Below, piece by piece: positions 35,865 through 47,780 of a stretch of DNA of 64,000 nucleotides. Made by a program: the position numbers and the translations under genes. This DNA is from Termitomyces sp. T153. Its lineage: Eukaryota; Basidiomycota; Agaricomycetes; Agaricales; Lyophyllaceae. Position 1 is the first letter of the stretch, and each line of letters opens with the position of its first letter. Below the pieces are notes generated by a model. That model had not been told where the DNA came from, did not search any database, and was given only the letters and a program-made list of their open reading frames with translations. The stretch covers positions 1,488,001-1,552,000 of the forward strand of contig JACKQL020000004.1 in assembly GCA_018296165.2 (NCBI GenBank), written 5' to 3'.

Positions 35865-37008
35865 TCAATCTGTAGCACCAATGATTCGTCTATATTTTAC
35901 AGCATTTTCCTCTGCGGTACCGCTCCAAGAAGTCCCTTCCATCACACATCTCTTCGAGCTTAGAGATGATCGTGTTGCGTCAAGGATATCCTGAACAGTG
36001 CATGCATCGAGAGCAAGATGACCACTAGCGCTCGACTCTGGATGCTGCAGGTTGGGGAAAGACATGTCATAAGAATCACGAGGAATGAGAGTCTGAGATG
36101 CCTGTGGGGCAATATCCTAGGATATGCAGAGTCATAAAAGTGTATATGCTATGACCGGCACAAGAATTATCACTCACATTGCTGGACTGATTGCCAGACA
36201 AATTACTAGGCCCACAGTTGGACTGAGACTCGTGGCTGGACTGATGACCGGAACCTGCACCTTGGTTGCGCAGCCAATCCTGCGAAAGAACGGGGACAGA
36301 GAGGTTGGGAGAAACAGAAGTAGATGAGTTACTCGCTCGAACGAACAGTTCGTGAATCGCAAATATCGAGGGAAATGGAGCATAGCGATGGGCAATGTTG
36401 AGGTTGATGGCTTCGCCATGACTCGGATATTCTTGCAAATCTTGTTTTTGAGAGAAATTTACGAAGATAAATTGCTACGCCCAATTCTCGTGAATTTGAA
36501 TTTAATGGGAAGAAGGAACAGGAAAAACTCACCTGCTTGACAAAACGAATATAGAGAAGGTAAGAATCGAAATATCTGTGGTACGTAGGATACATAGTAA
36601 TGCCGTTCCTCGGCTCGTGTTCGGGGTAATATTTCGCCTCCTGAGGGATCCATTGTTTTTCTAAGCATCCTTCACTGTCGCGTGGAGTTAGGTAAGCGTA
36701 AGAAAGTCGAGACACTCTGGACCCACCATGTGTCTGTTCGTTATGTTGTGGCATTGTTCAGTAACATAAGCACCTCGTCCACATATGACACAAGGGATTC
36801 CGACTGTATCCTGGAGGGCATCACGACCAATCAGACACCGTCGGAAACCCGTAGAGGTAGAAAGTTCCGAGACAGGTCGCTCCGACCACACACAGTCGGC
36901 ACATAAAAGTTCCGAGATAGGTCGCTCCGACCACACACAGTCGGAACATATATGCTTCTTTTTAGGCCCACGACGGAAGAGATATACGAGAATGGAAAGG
37001 AAGATCAC
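35865..37008 (-). CDS. HNH-domain protein, fungal type
   Basis: A probable HNH nuclease-fold protein of a type common in agaricomycetes; its biological role is not known. The exon with NGITMYPTYHRYFDSYLLYI supplies the N and the second H of the motif. A 58-nt intron joins it to FIFVNFSQKQDLQEYPSHGE and to INLNIAHRYAPFPSIFAIHE. The first H is probably in VTEQCHNI, following PCVICGRG. The tail is Ser-rich, and a last intron near 36,120-36,175 leads to the end (QTLIPRDSYDMSFPNLQHPE ... IIGATD). The join between QCHNITNRHM and EGCLEKQW (near 36,690-36,750) does not close in phase with the obvious sites, so a frameshift or an unusual splice is possible. The ATG at 37008 is the first in frame but is uncertain. 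Confidence 0.7.
36861..36950 (-). repeat. 45-bp tandem repeat inside the HNH gene
   Basis: Two adjacent copies (36861-36905 and 36906-36950) differ at two positions. On the minus strand they code for CVWSERPISEL and CVWSERPVSEL units of 15 residues. Each copy contains the short palindrome TCCGAC..GTCGGA. Confidence 0.9.
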
Positions 37009-37558
37009 TCAGCCAAAGGGCATGATTGTTTTTATCATTTTGATACTTTCTAGTCATGTTCATAAGCTCTGAATTATTATACACTGTTACTCATGGAAAA
37101 TATCCTCAAGCCTTTTCTGAGTCAGTCTTGCATTCTGTGTGCACGCAATCGTTCCCTCGTTGGTGCCAGAAGATCAAGAAAATGACAGATATATGTGGCG
37201 CAAATGAGAGACGTGCGCTGACTTTCAAACTGAGGTCATCCTCATCAGAGATATTCTAACTTTGTTGGGGAGAGCCCCGACAGTATTATGTTAGTACGGA
37301 TGTATCATTTCTTAAATCACGCGTGTTCACGATAAACACAATGAGTTCATGAATAATGATAACCTACTTTCACAACCTGTAACTTACATATTTCACAAAT
37401 TATCTACCACACATTGGGAATATCGGAGACGTAAATAACAATGCCACTAAGTACATCCAAGGAAAACAACTTCCATGGTATCGGTCTCCTGTAGCGTGCA
37501 GTCCATTGGGGGCCTCCCTCCCAGGTGTGCCCGGCTCAACTAACGTGCGCTTTTTCAT
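37009..37558. other. Intergenic region
   Basis: Upstream side of the HNH gene and 3' flank of calnexin. No coding sequence that I can support. Confidence 0.5.
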
Positions 37559-39585
37559 CTACTTGCGCTTCTTGACGGGAGTCTCCTCTGTCTTTTCCTC
37601 GCCAGCAGGGGCGACGGGTGCTTTCTTTTCCGAGGTTTCAACTTTCTTGGTCGACTAGGTAAGTTTGATAAGCGACAAACTCTGGAAAATCTAGAACAGA
37701 GAGACTATACCTGGACAACAGCAGGGGAAGAACCACCAATAAGGCCGAAAAGGGCACCAATCATGCCGAGAATAGTGAAGAAGGCAGCACCCATGGCAGC
37801 GCCAGTCTCGGGCTGAGTCTTGAAGGCAGTGATAGGGTCTTCCTTGGCAGCCTCGATGAAGGTGATGGCCTTCTCACGGATGAAACCAATGGGATCCTCC
37901 TTGAACGACGAAATAGAATCTTCATCGTCATCATCATCACTAGTAGCAGGTTTGTCAGCAGCAACCTCGAGAGGCTTTTTGATGTCGAAAGTCTCTTTGG
38001 CAAGGGCCTTGGCATCCTCTACAGAGTGACCGATGTAAAGGTTGTCGAAGAGAATGTCTTCAGTCATAGTCCAGAGTTCAATACCGACACCACCCTGAAA
38101 ACGGGCCTCCGTCAACAATTGAGTTTAGATAGAAACCAGGCTAATCTTACAATCTTAGAAAGCGACTTGACAGGAGTAAGGTCCTCGAAGAAGTTGGGAT
38201 TGGGGATCTTGCGAGGAGCCCATTCACCCTTGTAGGCAGGGTTATCGATCATAGGCGCGTACCACTTGCCCTTGTAGTCAGGGTTTGCCTTGTGGGGACT
38301 TGTCAAGCAGTGTCAATTGATATTTCTCATTTCGCGAACACTGAAGGACATACCGCTTCCATTCACCGCAACCAGGAGCCTCAGTGCACTTGGGGTTAGG
38401 GACAGTGGGAGCGATCCAGTCACCATCCTCGTCATCATCCCACTCCTCGGGCTTGGTAGCGTCTGTATCACTACCTTTAGGACAACGAGGTCAAGGTATT
38501 AATAGCAAGCATAACTTACCAGGGTCGGGGATAGCCTGAGGTTCGTCATCGAGCCAGCCCTCGGGCTTGACAGCGTCCTCGTCGAGAATCTCGTAGGGTG
38601 CATCCTCATCCCAGTCATCGGGCTTCTTGGCATCAGGGTCAGAAATCTTCTGTTCATCAACCCAGTCAGCGGGCTTCTTGTCTTCAGGGTCGTCAATTTC
38701 CTTAGGAGGGTTGACCGGGGGCTCGAAGTCTTCGAGGAGGTTGCCCTTCTTGTCGCTTGATCCATTGAAAAGGACCTCATAAGTATTATCCGGACTGAAT
38801 GAGATGAATGTCAGAGGAAAAGATAGCGCTGAAAACCTAAGCACATACTGAACAATAAGTGTGTAAAGGTTGGTAAGTTTCTCAATAGAAGGCTTGGGAG
38901 GGAGTTTGAGGTGCTTCTCTTCATACTCGCCAGTCTTGGGGCTCTTGTGACGGAAGATAAAGTGCACCTACGAGAAGACAAAGGTCAGGTATCAAGACAC
39001 ATGACTTACTTGAAGATGAACATGTACCTTAGTGCCAGGGCAAGTGAGGTCGGGACCGAACATGATCACCCAAGGAGTGGTGTCAGAGAACTCCTTGCCA
39101 CTGGTCTGGAAACCATCCTCAAGGAGCTTGACATAACCACCACCACAGTTACCGCCCTTCTGGTATTTGACCTCGTATTGGATGACGAGGGGCTTGTTCG
39201 AGAAGGAAATAGGCTCATCGAAGGGGGCAGAGATAGCGTGATGGGCAGCCTTGCTCTTGGCGACAAGACCCTTGTCGCCCTCGATGACGGAAATCAGAGG
39301 GTCCTCGACCTCCCACTTGCCGACGTAGCTGAAGGTCTCACCACCGACGGGAGTCTTCTTGGTAGCTTCAGAGGGCGTCCAGCGTTCTGTCCAATCTTCT
39401 GTGAACTGCTCAACGAAAGGAGCCTTGATAGATGTAGGCTATTGAAGAAAAAAATATCAGATAGTTATTTACGTGTATGGTATGGAAGGACGGACAGTGA
39501 ACGCGGGCTTGGGAGCATCGGATTCAGTGGAAGCCAACGCGCCTGTGGCGGCGAAGACGAGGACGGAGAGCGCTACTCTTCGCAT
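37559..39585 (-). CDS. Calnexin
   Basis: ER membrane lectin chaperone that binds monoglucosylated glycoproteins. Roughly 560 residues in about seven exons. The ATG at 39585 starts a signal peptide ([20 protein letters not shown]). The globular lectin part has [20 protein letters not shown] and [19 protein letters not shown]. The P-domain arm follows with its two repeat types: type 1 units ([41 protein letters not shown]) and type 2 units ([38 protein letters not shown]). The conserved [20 protein letters not shown] comes next. One membrane helix ([20 protein letters not shown]) precedes a short cytosolic Lys-rich tail ending KKRK. Confidence 0.97.
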
Positions 39586-39787
39586 TGTATACGAAGGACC
39601 GGTAGACACGAGGGAGAGGAATACCTCGAATTTCAGACGACCGTAGTCCTAAATAGTGCTTCGAACAGGCATACGTGGCATTATTCTAACTCCCACACAT
39701 CACGTGTACGCGATCACTACATATACACTGTCATCTACTCACGTCTCATCCAAGCAGGTCTGCATGCCCGGACGCAGACAACGCCAA

Positions 39788-42700
39788 CTAAAACCCCTTG
39801 AGCATAGTCCGAAAAAAGCGGGACCAGAGCACCTACCACAAATTCGTCGTCTAGATACTTCGACACCGCAATTTGGTCGCCTAGGCCTTTCCTCCGTCGC
39901 GTTTTCAATACAAGGTCCCGCGCAAGCGCTTGCCCAGAGGCTGGCTCCAATGGCCGAAGCTTGATACTCGTGTCCGTGGGATCACCTGTTCATTCATGTT
40001 ACCTCCATTGAGACCGTGGGAGTCAATCGAACCCACCTGGGACTATAGACCAGTGGTCAAAGACCTGCAGACAGAAGGCCTGACCTTGTGTTGCAGTTCT
40101 CAGGTCTGTTTCGAAGCCATTCGCGTCAATCACGGGAATAAGTGCTTTGACAGTGTACAGCGGTGACCCCGCCTTTGGTATATCCTGAGTGACGTGTCCA
40201 CGACGCCGTGCAAGCACGGTGTACACTGCCGAAATGCAGTCCGCTGGTGCCTGGACTTCAACGTAGTAGATAGGCTCCATTAGTCGGGGAGTTGCCTGTG
40301 TTGCAAAATCAGTAATTTTCCCCGTGAAACAGAGTGTAAACCCACCATCAAGAACGATGAATAACAAACCCGGCGTGCGGTGGGAACAATCTGACCGCCA
40401 CCACGGAAAATCGGTTCCTGAGCAAGAGTAGCGTCAAGTACACGGAATTTCACGTTACGCATGGCTGAGAAACACATCAGCACTTCCTAAAGGAGAGAAA
40501 GTTATTGGACGCACGCTCATCACACAAAGGGCCTTCTCGAGCACCCCACTGGAATCCCTGCTTGATGTGGTCCTTCACGGTTCCCAAAAGTTTCTTGTCG
40601 ACCTGGAGCCACAATTCAGTTACAATCACTTCAGTTCCGCCCTTGAACAAACCTGGGATGGAAGTGTATCATCTAAAAGGATATTCGGTCCATTCTCATC
40701 GGGCCCGAACGCCCATATTGATCGGGATGCAAGCAGGTCCCACTGATATTTCTCCTCGAAGAACTTGCCACGTTCCTTGGCTGGCATGCGCATATGCACG
40801 CGGCCTCGCTCGATATCTTCTGCAATACCCTTCTCCAAGGGCTCCGCGATGACTGTGATCTTGTTTCTAGAGAAACAATCAATGGGCGCTCATAACGCGG
40901 TATCATGCACTTACTTCTTATTAGGGGTGTCCGCATAGCATTTCAATGCACTAGTCTCCAGAACGGTCTCGCAGAACTTGGTAACAGGATCTGAGACCTT
41001 GATCTCAATCTCAGAGAACAACTTGCGCAAATCATGCATCACGCAGTCAAGGTATAGTTCTCCCGTCCCAATAATGACGTGTTCACCACTTTCCTCGACC
41101 TTGGTCGCCAGAAGTGGATAGGATTTATTGACGCTCCGCAATCCAGATAACATTTTTGGGAGTTCAGACGGTGCAATGGGTTCAATTGCGACTTTCAGGA
41201 CGGATTGTGTCATATGTTTAATGGGTCGGAAAATGTGGAGATCCTCTTCGATATCCATGGCGGCGAGAGTGCCTGTCTTGGAGAGCGACGCATCCACTCC
41301 AGCGATGAGAACCAAGTTACCAGCAGGGATTTCATCCGCCGGGATAAAGTACCTGTCGAATATTTAGCATTGCCATAATACACGATTAAGAATGTCATCA
41401 CCGAGATTGATGAATCCAGAGGTCTTCAACAGTGGCCTTTATCATGTCTTCTTCATCCTCTGGTGAATAACCTTCTCCAAGAACCTTGACCTGGGTGCCT
41501 TTCCTAAGTGTTCCGCTGAGAATACGACCAAACGCTCGGAAAGATTGGGCATCTGTAGTGTGGTAGAGTTTCGCTATCTGAACCATTAGAGGACCTTCCG
41601 GGTCGCATGCCTTCATGGAAGCCGCCAATTCAGAGTTCTGAGGGCCAGTATACGTTGACTCAACCTGGATGGAATGCAATTATCAATATTCAGCATAACA
41701 CTCAATGTTAATCAAGTCACCTTGAGAGCAGCACCTTCAATTGGCGAAGGAATTTTTTCCACAATCACGTCAATCAACCCTGTTGCAGGCCCGAAGAACT
41801 GATCCAAGATAACCTTCAAGAGTGGCCGAACATCCATCTTGTACATGACGGGCTTCAATTGGATTCCAAGCCCTTTCAACGTCGCCCTGAGATCTTCAGT
41901 CTCCTGACTAAGTACATGGCTGTAGAGCTTGTACAGAGGTTCCATGATGAAGGTTACAAATGTGCGCGTATGTTCGGGGTCGGCGGGTTTGCGAGTGAAT
42001 TTGCGAGTCTCAGAATTGAAATAGATGTCACCCCATAGACGGGCGGCAAAAGATTTCACATCCAGTTTACCTTGAGTGAAGATCAAAAGCTTATCAGAAA
42101 CTCAGAAGATCGACACGCACCATAGGTATCCGCGTACATCTTTGCAAATGAGTGAAGGGTAAAACACCAGTTCATATCCGTGCTTGCAAAAGCAACATTT
42201 CCATTCTCAGGGCTCAACCTCAGTTCTGGGTCTGGGTCGATGGCGCTTCAGAAAGAATGATTAGTTGAGGCGTCAAACATCACGGTACATGTCTCACCTG
42301 ATAAAGGTGTTGATTTCCTCGATAGTGTGCTTAATTTTGTAATATGCGTCGGCAGGTTTAATGCGGAGTTCGAGGATGAGACGGTCAATTTTGTTCACTA
42401 CAAGTGTGATTTTTACGCCCTCCTGTATAGCGTAGCGAAGGATAGATTCAGTGCCGACCATTAACTGCAGGAACATTATCATTCAACACGCCAAAAAGCA
42501 CCAATGACATTTACTGACCCCTTCAACAACATCGACCACAAGCAGGATGCCGTCAACCAGACGGATTGCTGAGGCGACTTCATCAACAAAGTTAACGTGG
42601 CCAGGGGTATCAATTAAGTGCACGAGATGTGATTTGCCGGTCGTCGTGGAGAGGACGAGTGAAATCGGTGAAGATTTGATAGATATTTCGCGTTCTCTAG

Positions 42701-43407
42701 ATAGAACGTGAGTGTCAGTATAACGCATCTATAGAAATGCACTCGTTAGTTGTAAATGTGGACTCTTAAGGCACTACAGACCGCTTGATCAGAGTCCCAG
42801 GTCAGCTTATGTGTCTCGTAAATGAGCATATCCATGAGTGCAGTTTTTCCATGATGCAAGTGTCCCACGACAGCGACATTGCGAATCATCTCAGGAAAGC
42901 CAGTCATGTTCAATAAGAATCTGTTAGTTTTAGTCAGACCAAAGTTACCCTGCAGTGCCCGAACACCTCTCACCCCTTGTCAAATCGTGTTTCTGGCATG
43001 TCTTTCTCCTCTACTGTCCATTTCCGCACTTTGACAGGAGCGATAATGGGCTCAGACAACGGTTGCGCGTCCTCCTCTTGCACCATGGTTTCAACGTCAG
43101 GCCCATAGATTTCAGACGCAGATGGATAGTACTGCTTGTCCTCATGTAGAACAACCGCGTTATGTGTTGGAACTATTTGGACAATAGTTCAATACGAATA
43201 GTGGAATAAAATCCAACACTCACCATCAACTTCCATTAACGCTTCCTCTTCCACCTCCCGTGTCTGAGCCTCATCATCGAACCCTTCAAGAGCAGCAGTT
43301 TCTGGCTGATGTCCATATTGCTCCTGCGGGATTTCATCCTCGTCGTCCGAGTCGAGGTCAGCACCGATGTAGTTTCCAAACTCATCATAGTCTTCGAATG
43401 AAGCCAT
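39788..43407 (-). CDS. U5 snRNP GTPase Snu114 (EFTUD2)
   Basis: EF-2-like GTPase of the spliceosomal U5 snRNP that controls Brr2 and spliceosome activation. About 980 residues in a dozen exons. The acidic N-terminus starts [21 protein letters not shown]-domain motifs are [14 protein letters not shown] (G1), [20 protein letters not shown] (G2 region), DTPGHVNF (G3) and NKIDR (G4). Downstream domains match the family: [99 protein letters not shown]. The gene ends near KYLDDEFV. I read a last 43-nt intron starting GTAGGT and a stop at 39788; without it the frame would run on to 39735 with an unlikely tail. It lies 202 bp upstream of calnexin on the same strand and is divergent from prefoldin 1. 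Confidence 0.96.
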
Positions 43408-43642
43408 GGCGCGAACCAACTTAAATTACAAGATAGAAATGAGTGGTAAGGAAGCGATACGATGTTGTGTACTCGAGCACGAGAGGGCCGTCACAAGCGC
43501 CCAAGGGGGATGGAGGTCGAAAGACGCGAATATTTTGCAACTCCGGTCACACTTGAATTTCTGTATTTCTGTTCACGACTTCGTTGTTTAAATAATCCAC
43601 TTTTGTTGGTAACCACCTTTTCCTGGCTCGTATTCTGCCAGG
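43408..43642. promoter_or_regulatory. Bidirectional promoter, SNU114 / PFD1
   Basis: The divergent start codons of the Snu114 and prefoldin subunit 1 genes are 235 bp apart, so the segment must serve both. No specific motif is claimed. Confidence 0.6.
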
Positions 43643-44223
43643 ATGTCTCTCTCAGACGAAACACTGAGAAAGGTGTCTCTCATTCGGTCTTGCTCGCTTT
43701 TAACACCCTCTTGATACTGCTGTCGCGTTCAGATCTTGGTCCAAATCCAACAAACTGCGGTTCAATCACAACGAGCTCTTCAAATCACTCAGCAACAGAC
43801 TTCTGCCAAAGATCGCGAGCGTCGTATCTTGCAACTCACAATTGATGAGATTAACGGGATAGATGAGAATGTCAACTTGTACAAGGGTGTGGGGAAGATG
43901 TCCGTCATTATTATCTTGTAGTTCAGGTGCTCTATTCACTTTTTGCAGGTTCATGTTTGTTCCTCGGAAAACCATGGAGAGTGAGCTGAAAGCACAGGAA
44001 AAGGAACTGGCAGATGATATCGCAAACCTCAACAAAAAAGTGCGTCTGATTCCACTTTTGATCTGAATGGAATTCAATTGCAGTTCCAGTCAAAATACCT
44101 AGAGAAACAGTTGAATGACGCGCAGTCTCAGCTACGTGATATCGTAAGATTGTTTGCTCTCTTGGAAGAAACATTGATGTATAGCACTCTCCTCAGTTCC
44201 ATCATGCACCTAATAAACAATGA
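43643..44223 (+). CDS. Prefoldin subunit 1
   Basis: Beta-type subunit of the hexameric prefoldin chaperone that hands unfolded actin and tubulin to the CCT chaperonin. About 125 residues in five exons. It reads MSLSDETLRK, then ILVQIQQTAVQSQRALQITQ (first coiled-coil helix), DENVNLYKGVGKMFMFVPRK (beta hairpin region), ELADDIANLNKKFQSKYLEK (second helix) and ends RDIFHHAPNKQ. The motif YKGVGKMF is typical of the subunit. Exons are short, so no single open frame shows the whole gene. Confidence 0.93.
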
Positions 44224-44691
44224 AATTTTACTTGTGCTCGAGCTAACAGCCGATTCGTGCTATTCATACTGTTCCGCACTATCTGGAGGGACTTGTTGCG
44301 CCGTGGAAGCGCCAAAAAACAATCACCAGAAATCTTTGATGTCCAATGTGTTAGGCTCGTATCGAGTGTAAGTAGTTCCTAACTTTCAGATATGTTCAAA
44401 CATGGTAGGAAAATCGAATCTTGTGGCAACTTTTCGGTGCTTTTTTTAGTGTCATACCAAGCAATTCAACCCCGTTGTGACGATCTGGCAATCAAACGAT
44501 TGGCTCCGGATAGTATGTTACAGTATATTTTGTGCACGACGGCCACTTATGGACTTGGTCGTGGGACGCCCATGTCCAGATCTAAGATGTGTTTTGATCG
44601 CCGTTACATGGTGAGGCCGTAATTTGGATAAAGGTTTGATACATAGCCAATTGCCCGCTTTTTCTTTCGACTTCCATTCTTAACTTTCGTC
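44224..44691. other. Intergenic region
   Basis: Between prefoldin 1 and the TPR gene, both on the plus strand. I see no coding exon; it should hold the TPR gene promoter. Confidence 0.5.
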
Positions 44692-46894
44692 ATGACATCT
44701 TCAAGTAAAATTGCGGACATCCTGAAAGCTGAGGGAAACGCTTTGTATCATGCCGGAAAGTACAACGAGGCGTACGGTAAATATTCTCAAGCAATAAAGC
44801 AAGATCCATATAATGCTGTCTTATGGGCAAATCGTGCTGCGAGTGCTGTGGCTATGAAAAAGTGAGTTCCCTAATTTTTTAGGTTTGCATTGACTCAGAG
44901 AGTGTAACAACTTTTCTCAAGGTATCTGGACGCGGTCACTGACGCGGGAAAGGTTTATCCTCTCGTGTGTTGTTCAGAACGATGCTCATGTCTCAAATAC
45001 ATAGGCAACTCAACTTGATCCAAAATACGCGAAAGCTTGGGGCAGACAAGGCACAGGTCATCTCGTCGGTTATTGTTCTTTTGATTATGGCCCAACAGTC
45101 CACTGACCTGATTTATCCGTGTTCTATAGCTGCTGGGCTCCTGGAATCAGAGTATCAATGCCTTCAAGAAAGCTTTGAGCTGCCTCCCATCGACCGGAGA
45201 GCTCTCGGAGGTGGACAGAAACCTTAAGGATCAATTCGAGAGTGGCCTCAAGAAAGCAGAAGCAAATAAAAACAGGATGGTTACTTTTAATCATGCCTTC
45301 GCGCCCGCTGGATCTGTCCACCAGAAGAACCTCCCATGGAGGAGGGCTATGGCTATGGAGCAAGAACTTATTGCACAAGAAGACATCAAATCCAGTGTAT
45401 GCTTCTCAATACTACGTTTGGAAAAGACTCATATCTTCTCTTAGGGTTTTGTTATCTTGTTTGCCTATAGGGTAAGCCTGTGGTGATCGTGATAAGTCAA
45501 TATTCTTGATATTCTGGACACACGAGTCAACTAGGACTTTAAGGAAGGTCTTAATGGCCTGAACGCGTTGCAAATGAAGACAATTGGTAACCAACAAATG
45601 GCGGTCGGGTTGACACAAGTACGTGATTTGGTCCTTTACTGACGTCTACTCACTTTCACATTTGCAGGTAATTTCGACACTGTCGAATGGAATTATGCGC
45701 GACAGGCGTATTTTCCACATGTCCGATGGCAATTTCATTGATAAGTACAATAAGCAAAGTAAAGCATTACCTGCGAGTTACAGCAACTTGACAAACAAAT
45801 GACATACTTATAGTGATGCTTGAAGCACAGCGGTACAAGGCATGGACAACTGGAGGCCCCACGCTAATTCAGGACGAAGCGCCGAAAAGACTGAAGAAAT
45901 TGGGATGGGGAGCTGTTCGTCCAGCTTTGGCGGTCACTGTCCGGTGCGAAATGGATTTCATTTTCCCTCGCCTCACTTGTTCATCTTACTTGTAGAGCGT
46001 GGATCATGCGTGGATTTCTTCAATCCACTTTTCAAACACCGGGAGCCTCCACCGAATTTTTCTCTGATGCTCTTCGTATTCTTGAGTGGGGGGCTCGTAT
46101 ATGGAAAAATGTCCCCACGTCCGACCGCGGCGTTATATTCGAGCCTTCTTTTATACGTGGGGTAAAGCGACTATACCTCAATCTTCTCCAGGAGGTGTGT
46201 ACTCGCCCTCACCTGAGCCATTCCCATTGATTTCTCCGCGTTTAGTCCTGGTCAAGAACAAAGAGTGACTTGGAGCAGATTGCGACTTCAGCGCGTGAAT
46301 TGATCGCTGAAGAGCAAGCCCTTCCTACAGGAAATGTCGATCCGGGCTTTGCTAGCTCGTTCTGGGTGTATCCTGTAGCTGATGCACACGTGTACGTGAT
46401 ATGTCCGTTTTTGTTTTGTTGATATTTATATCAAAACCTCAGTAATCTGGGTTGGTACTACATGAGGAAGGCACAAGCATCACCTGACGAAAAGGAAGCG
46501 ACTGTACTCTGCTCAATATCGGCAACCCACTACTTAAAGGGAGCAAACCTTTACCCTCCTGACGATGAAAACCGACCCATATTCCTCAAAGTCGGCCTTG
46601 AAGCGCTTTGCTTCGCTGAAATTCCCCTCAAAATAACTCTTCCATTAGCAAAGCAGATACGGCAAGCCATTCCAGTTACGAAGAGGATTTGGGAATATTC
46701 GGCAGATGCCCCTATTTTGGAAGGGCAGCTCAAAACGGTTCTGGAATTTGAAGACCATTATCGAGCAGAAATAGAGGCTGGAAGAATGACTCTTGACGAC
46801 AGTGGAGAACTCGAAAGCTTTGTATGTTGTGTTTCTATTGTGCCTTCAACTATAGGCTCACAATCGCATGACCGACTCTCAGATTAATGTCTAG
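44692..46894 (+). CDS. TPR-repeat protein of unknown function
   Basis: About 500 residues in some ten exons. The start MTSSSKIADILKAEGNALYH leads to two or three tetratricopeptide repeats (GKYNEAYGKYSQAIKQDPYN, VLWANRAASAVAMKKYLDAV, LDPKYAKAWGRQGTGHL joined to LLGSWNQSINAFKKAL), resembling co-chaperone TPR domains. The remaining part is not a known domain to me but has clear conserved-looking blocks: SVHQKNLPWRRAMAMEQEL, MAVGLTQVISTLSNGIMRDR, IFHMSDGNFIDKYNKQ, AWTTGGPTLIQDEAPKRLKK, RAWIMRGFLQSTFQ and EYSADAPILEGQLKTVLEFE. The donor at GTCGGT after GTGHL is my choice because it restores the TPR reading frame. Last exon gives INV and stop. Confidence 0.85.
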
Positions 46895-47780
46895 CCAGCT
46901 CCCAAGATACATAGAAGCAGAAATTGTACTTGTATTCAAGTTTATAACCTAAATTCATCGTTCGTCCTATACATAGGGGTTGGTGCACGCCACTGGTTAT
47001 GTCAAAAAAGGCTATTGAGATCAGTAAAGTTTTGATTGCCATTTTTATATAATTACTTTTGGTCGATGTGATCTTAGCTAGATTTATGTAGTTATGGACA
47101 GATCAAGCTTCGAGCTTCAAGCCCCGTACCCTGTTCTTTCAACCTTCATCCTTAACACCGGTGATCGTATGGAATCGAGTTCCTTCTGAAAATCGAAGGA
47201 AACGCTCTGCATCAGGCAAGATATGTTGATCTGAGTAGTTCTATCTGTATTCTCACATCCTATGTAATAATTTTTGCAAGTACAGCCGTTGATGAGTGCT
47301 GAGGTTTATCTCGACCTTTCGGATCGGTCTTTGCTTGGCTCCCGTTTGATCTCAACTCGGAGCAGGCATTTCTGAGGTGACACTCGCACCTCGTTATTGA
47401 AGAATTAGGATATGAGTTCTTGCTCTAGTACAATCTTCATGTTTGTATAACGTCTTCCTTCTGAGTCACTACTCCCTTCTACGACCGAGGGCTGATCTCC
47501 TACCTCAAGTAAGAATATAACTGGCACTGTTTGAGCCTGAGAGCTGTTCTCTTCACCCACAAAAAGTTCTACAAATAATGTAATATCGATCAATGATGTC
47601 TAGTGCAGTCGCCACATTCGTACAAAAGATATGCGGACAGTGTATATACATAACCAATGTGGTCAATGGGTAATGAATGTTACTAATATGTTGCTATTAT
47701 CATATCTACCTCCGCTGCGCAATATAGCTAAAATCATATTCTAAGGATACAGAAATCTATGCGGGTTCTGACAGTCGTGA
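46895..47780. other. Convergent intergenic region
   Basis: Lies between the 3' ends of the TPR gene and the ABC transporter gene. The only notable content is a short degenerate copy of the TPR gene start near 47,190-47,240. Confidence 0.5.
47190..47240 (+). pseudogene. Short relic of a duplicated TPR gene start
   Basis: The plus strand here reads LLKIEGNALHQARYVD, which closely matches ILKAEGNALYHAGKYNEA of the intact TPR protein starting at 44692; the DNA GGAAACGCT is shared. No further exons are convincing, so it seems a small remnant of a tandem duplication. Confidence 0.55.

Noticed and set aside
38911..39801. 296-codon open frame on the plus strand
   Set aside because: It lies antisense over calnexin exons and introns; calnexin is unmistakable on the other strand.
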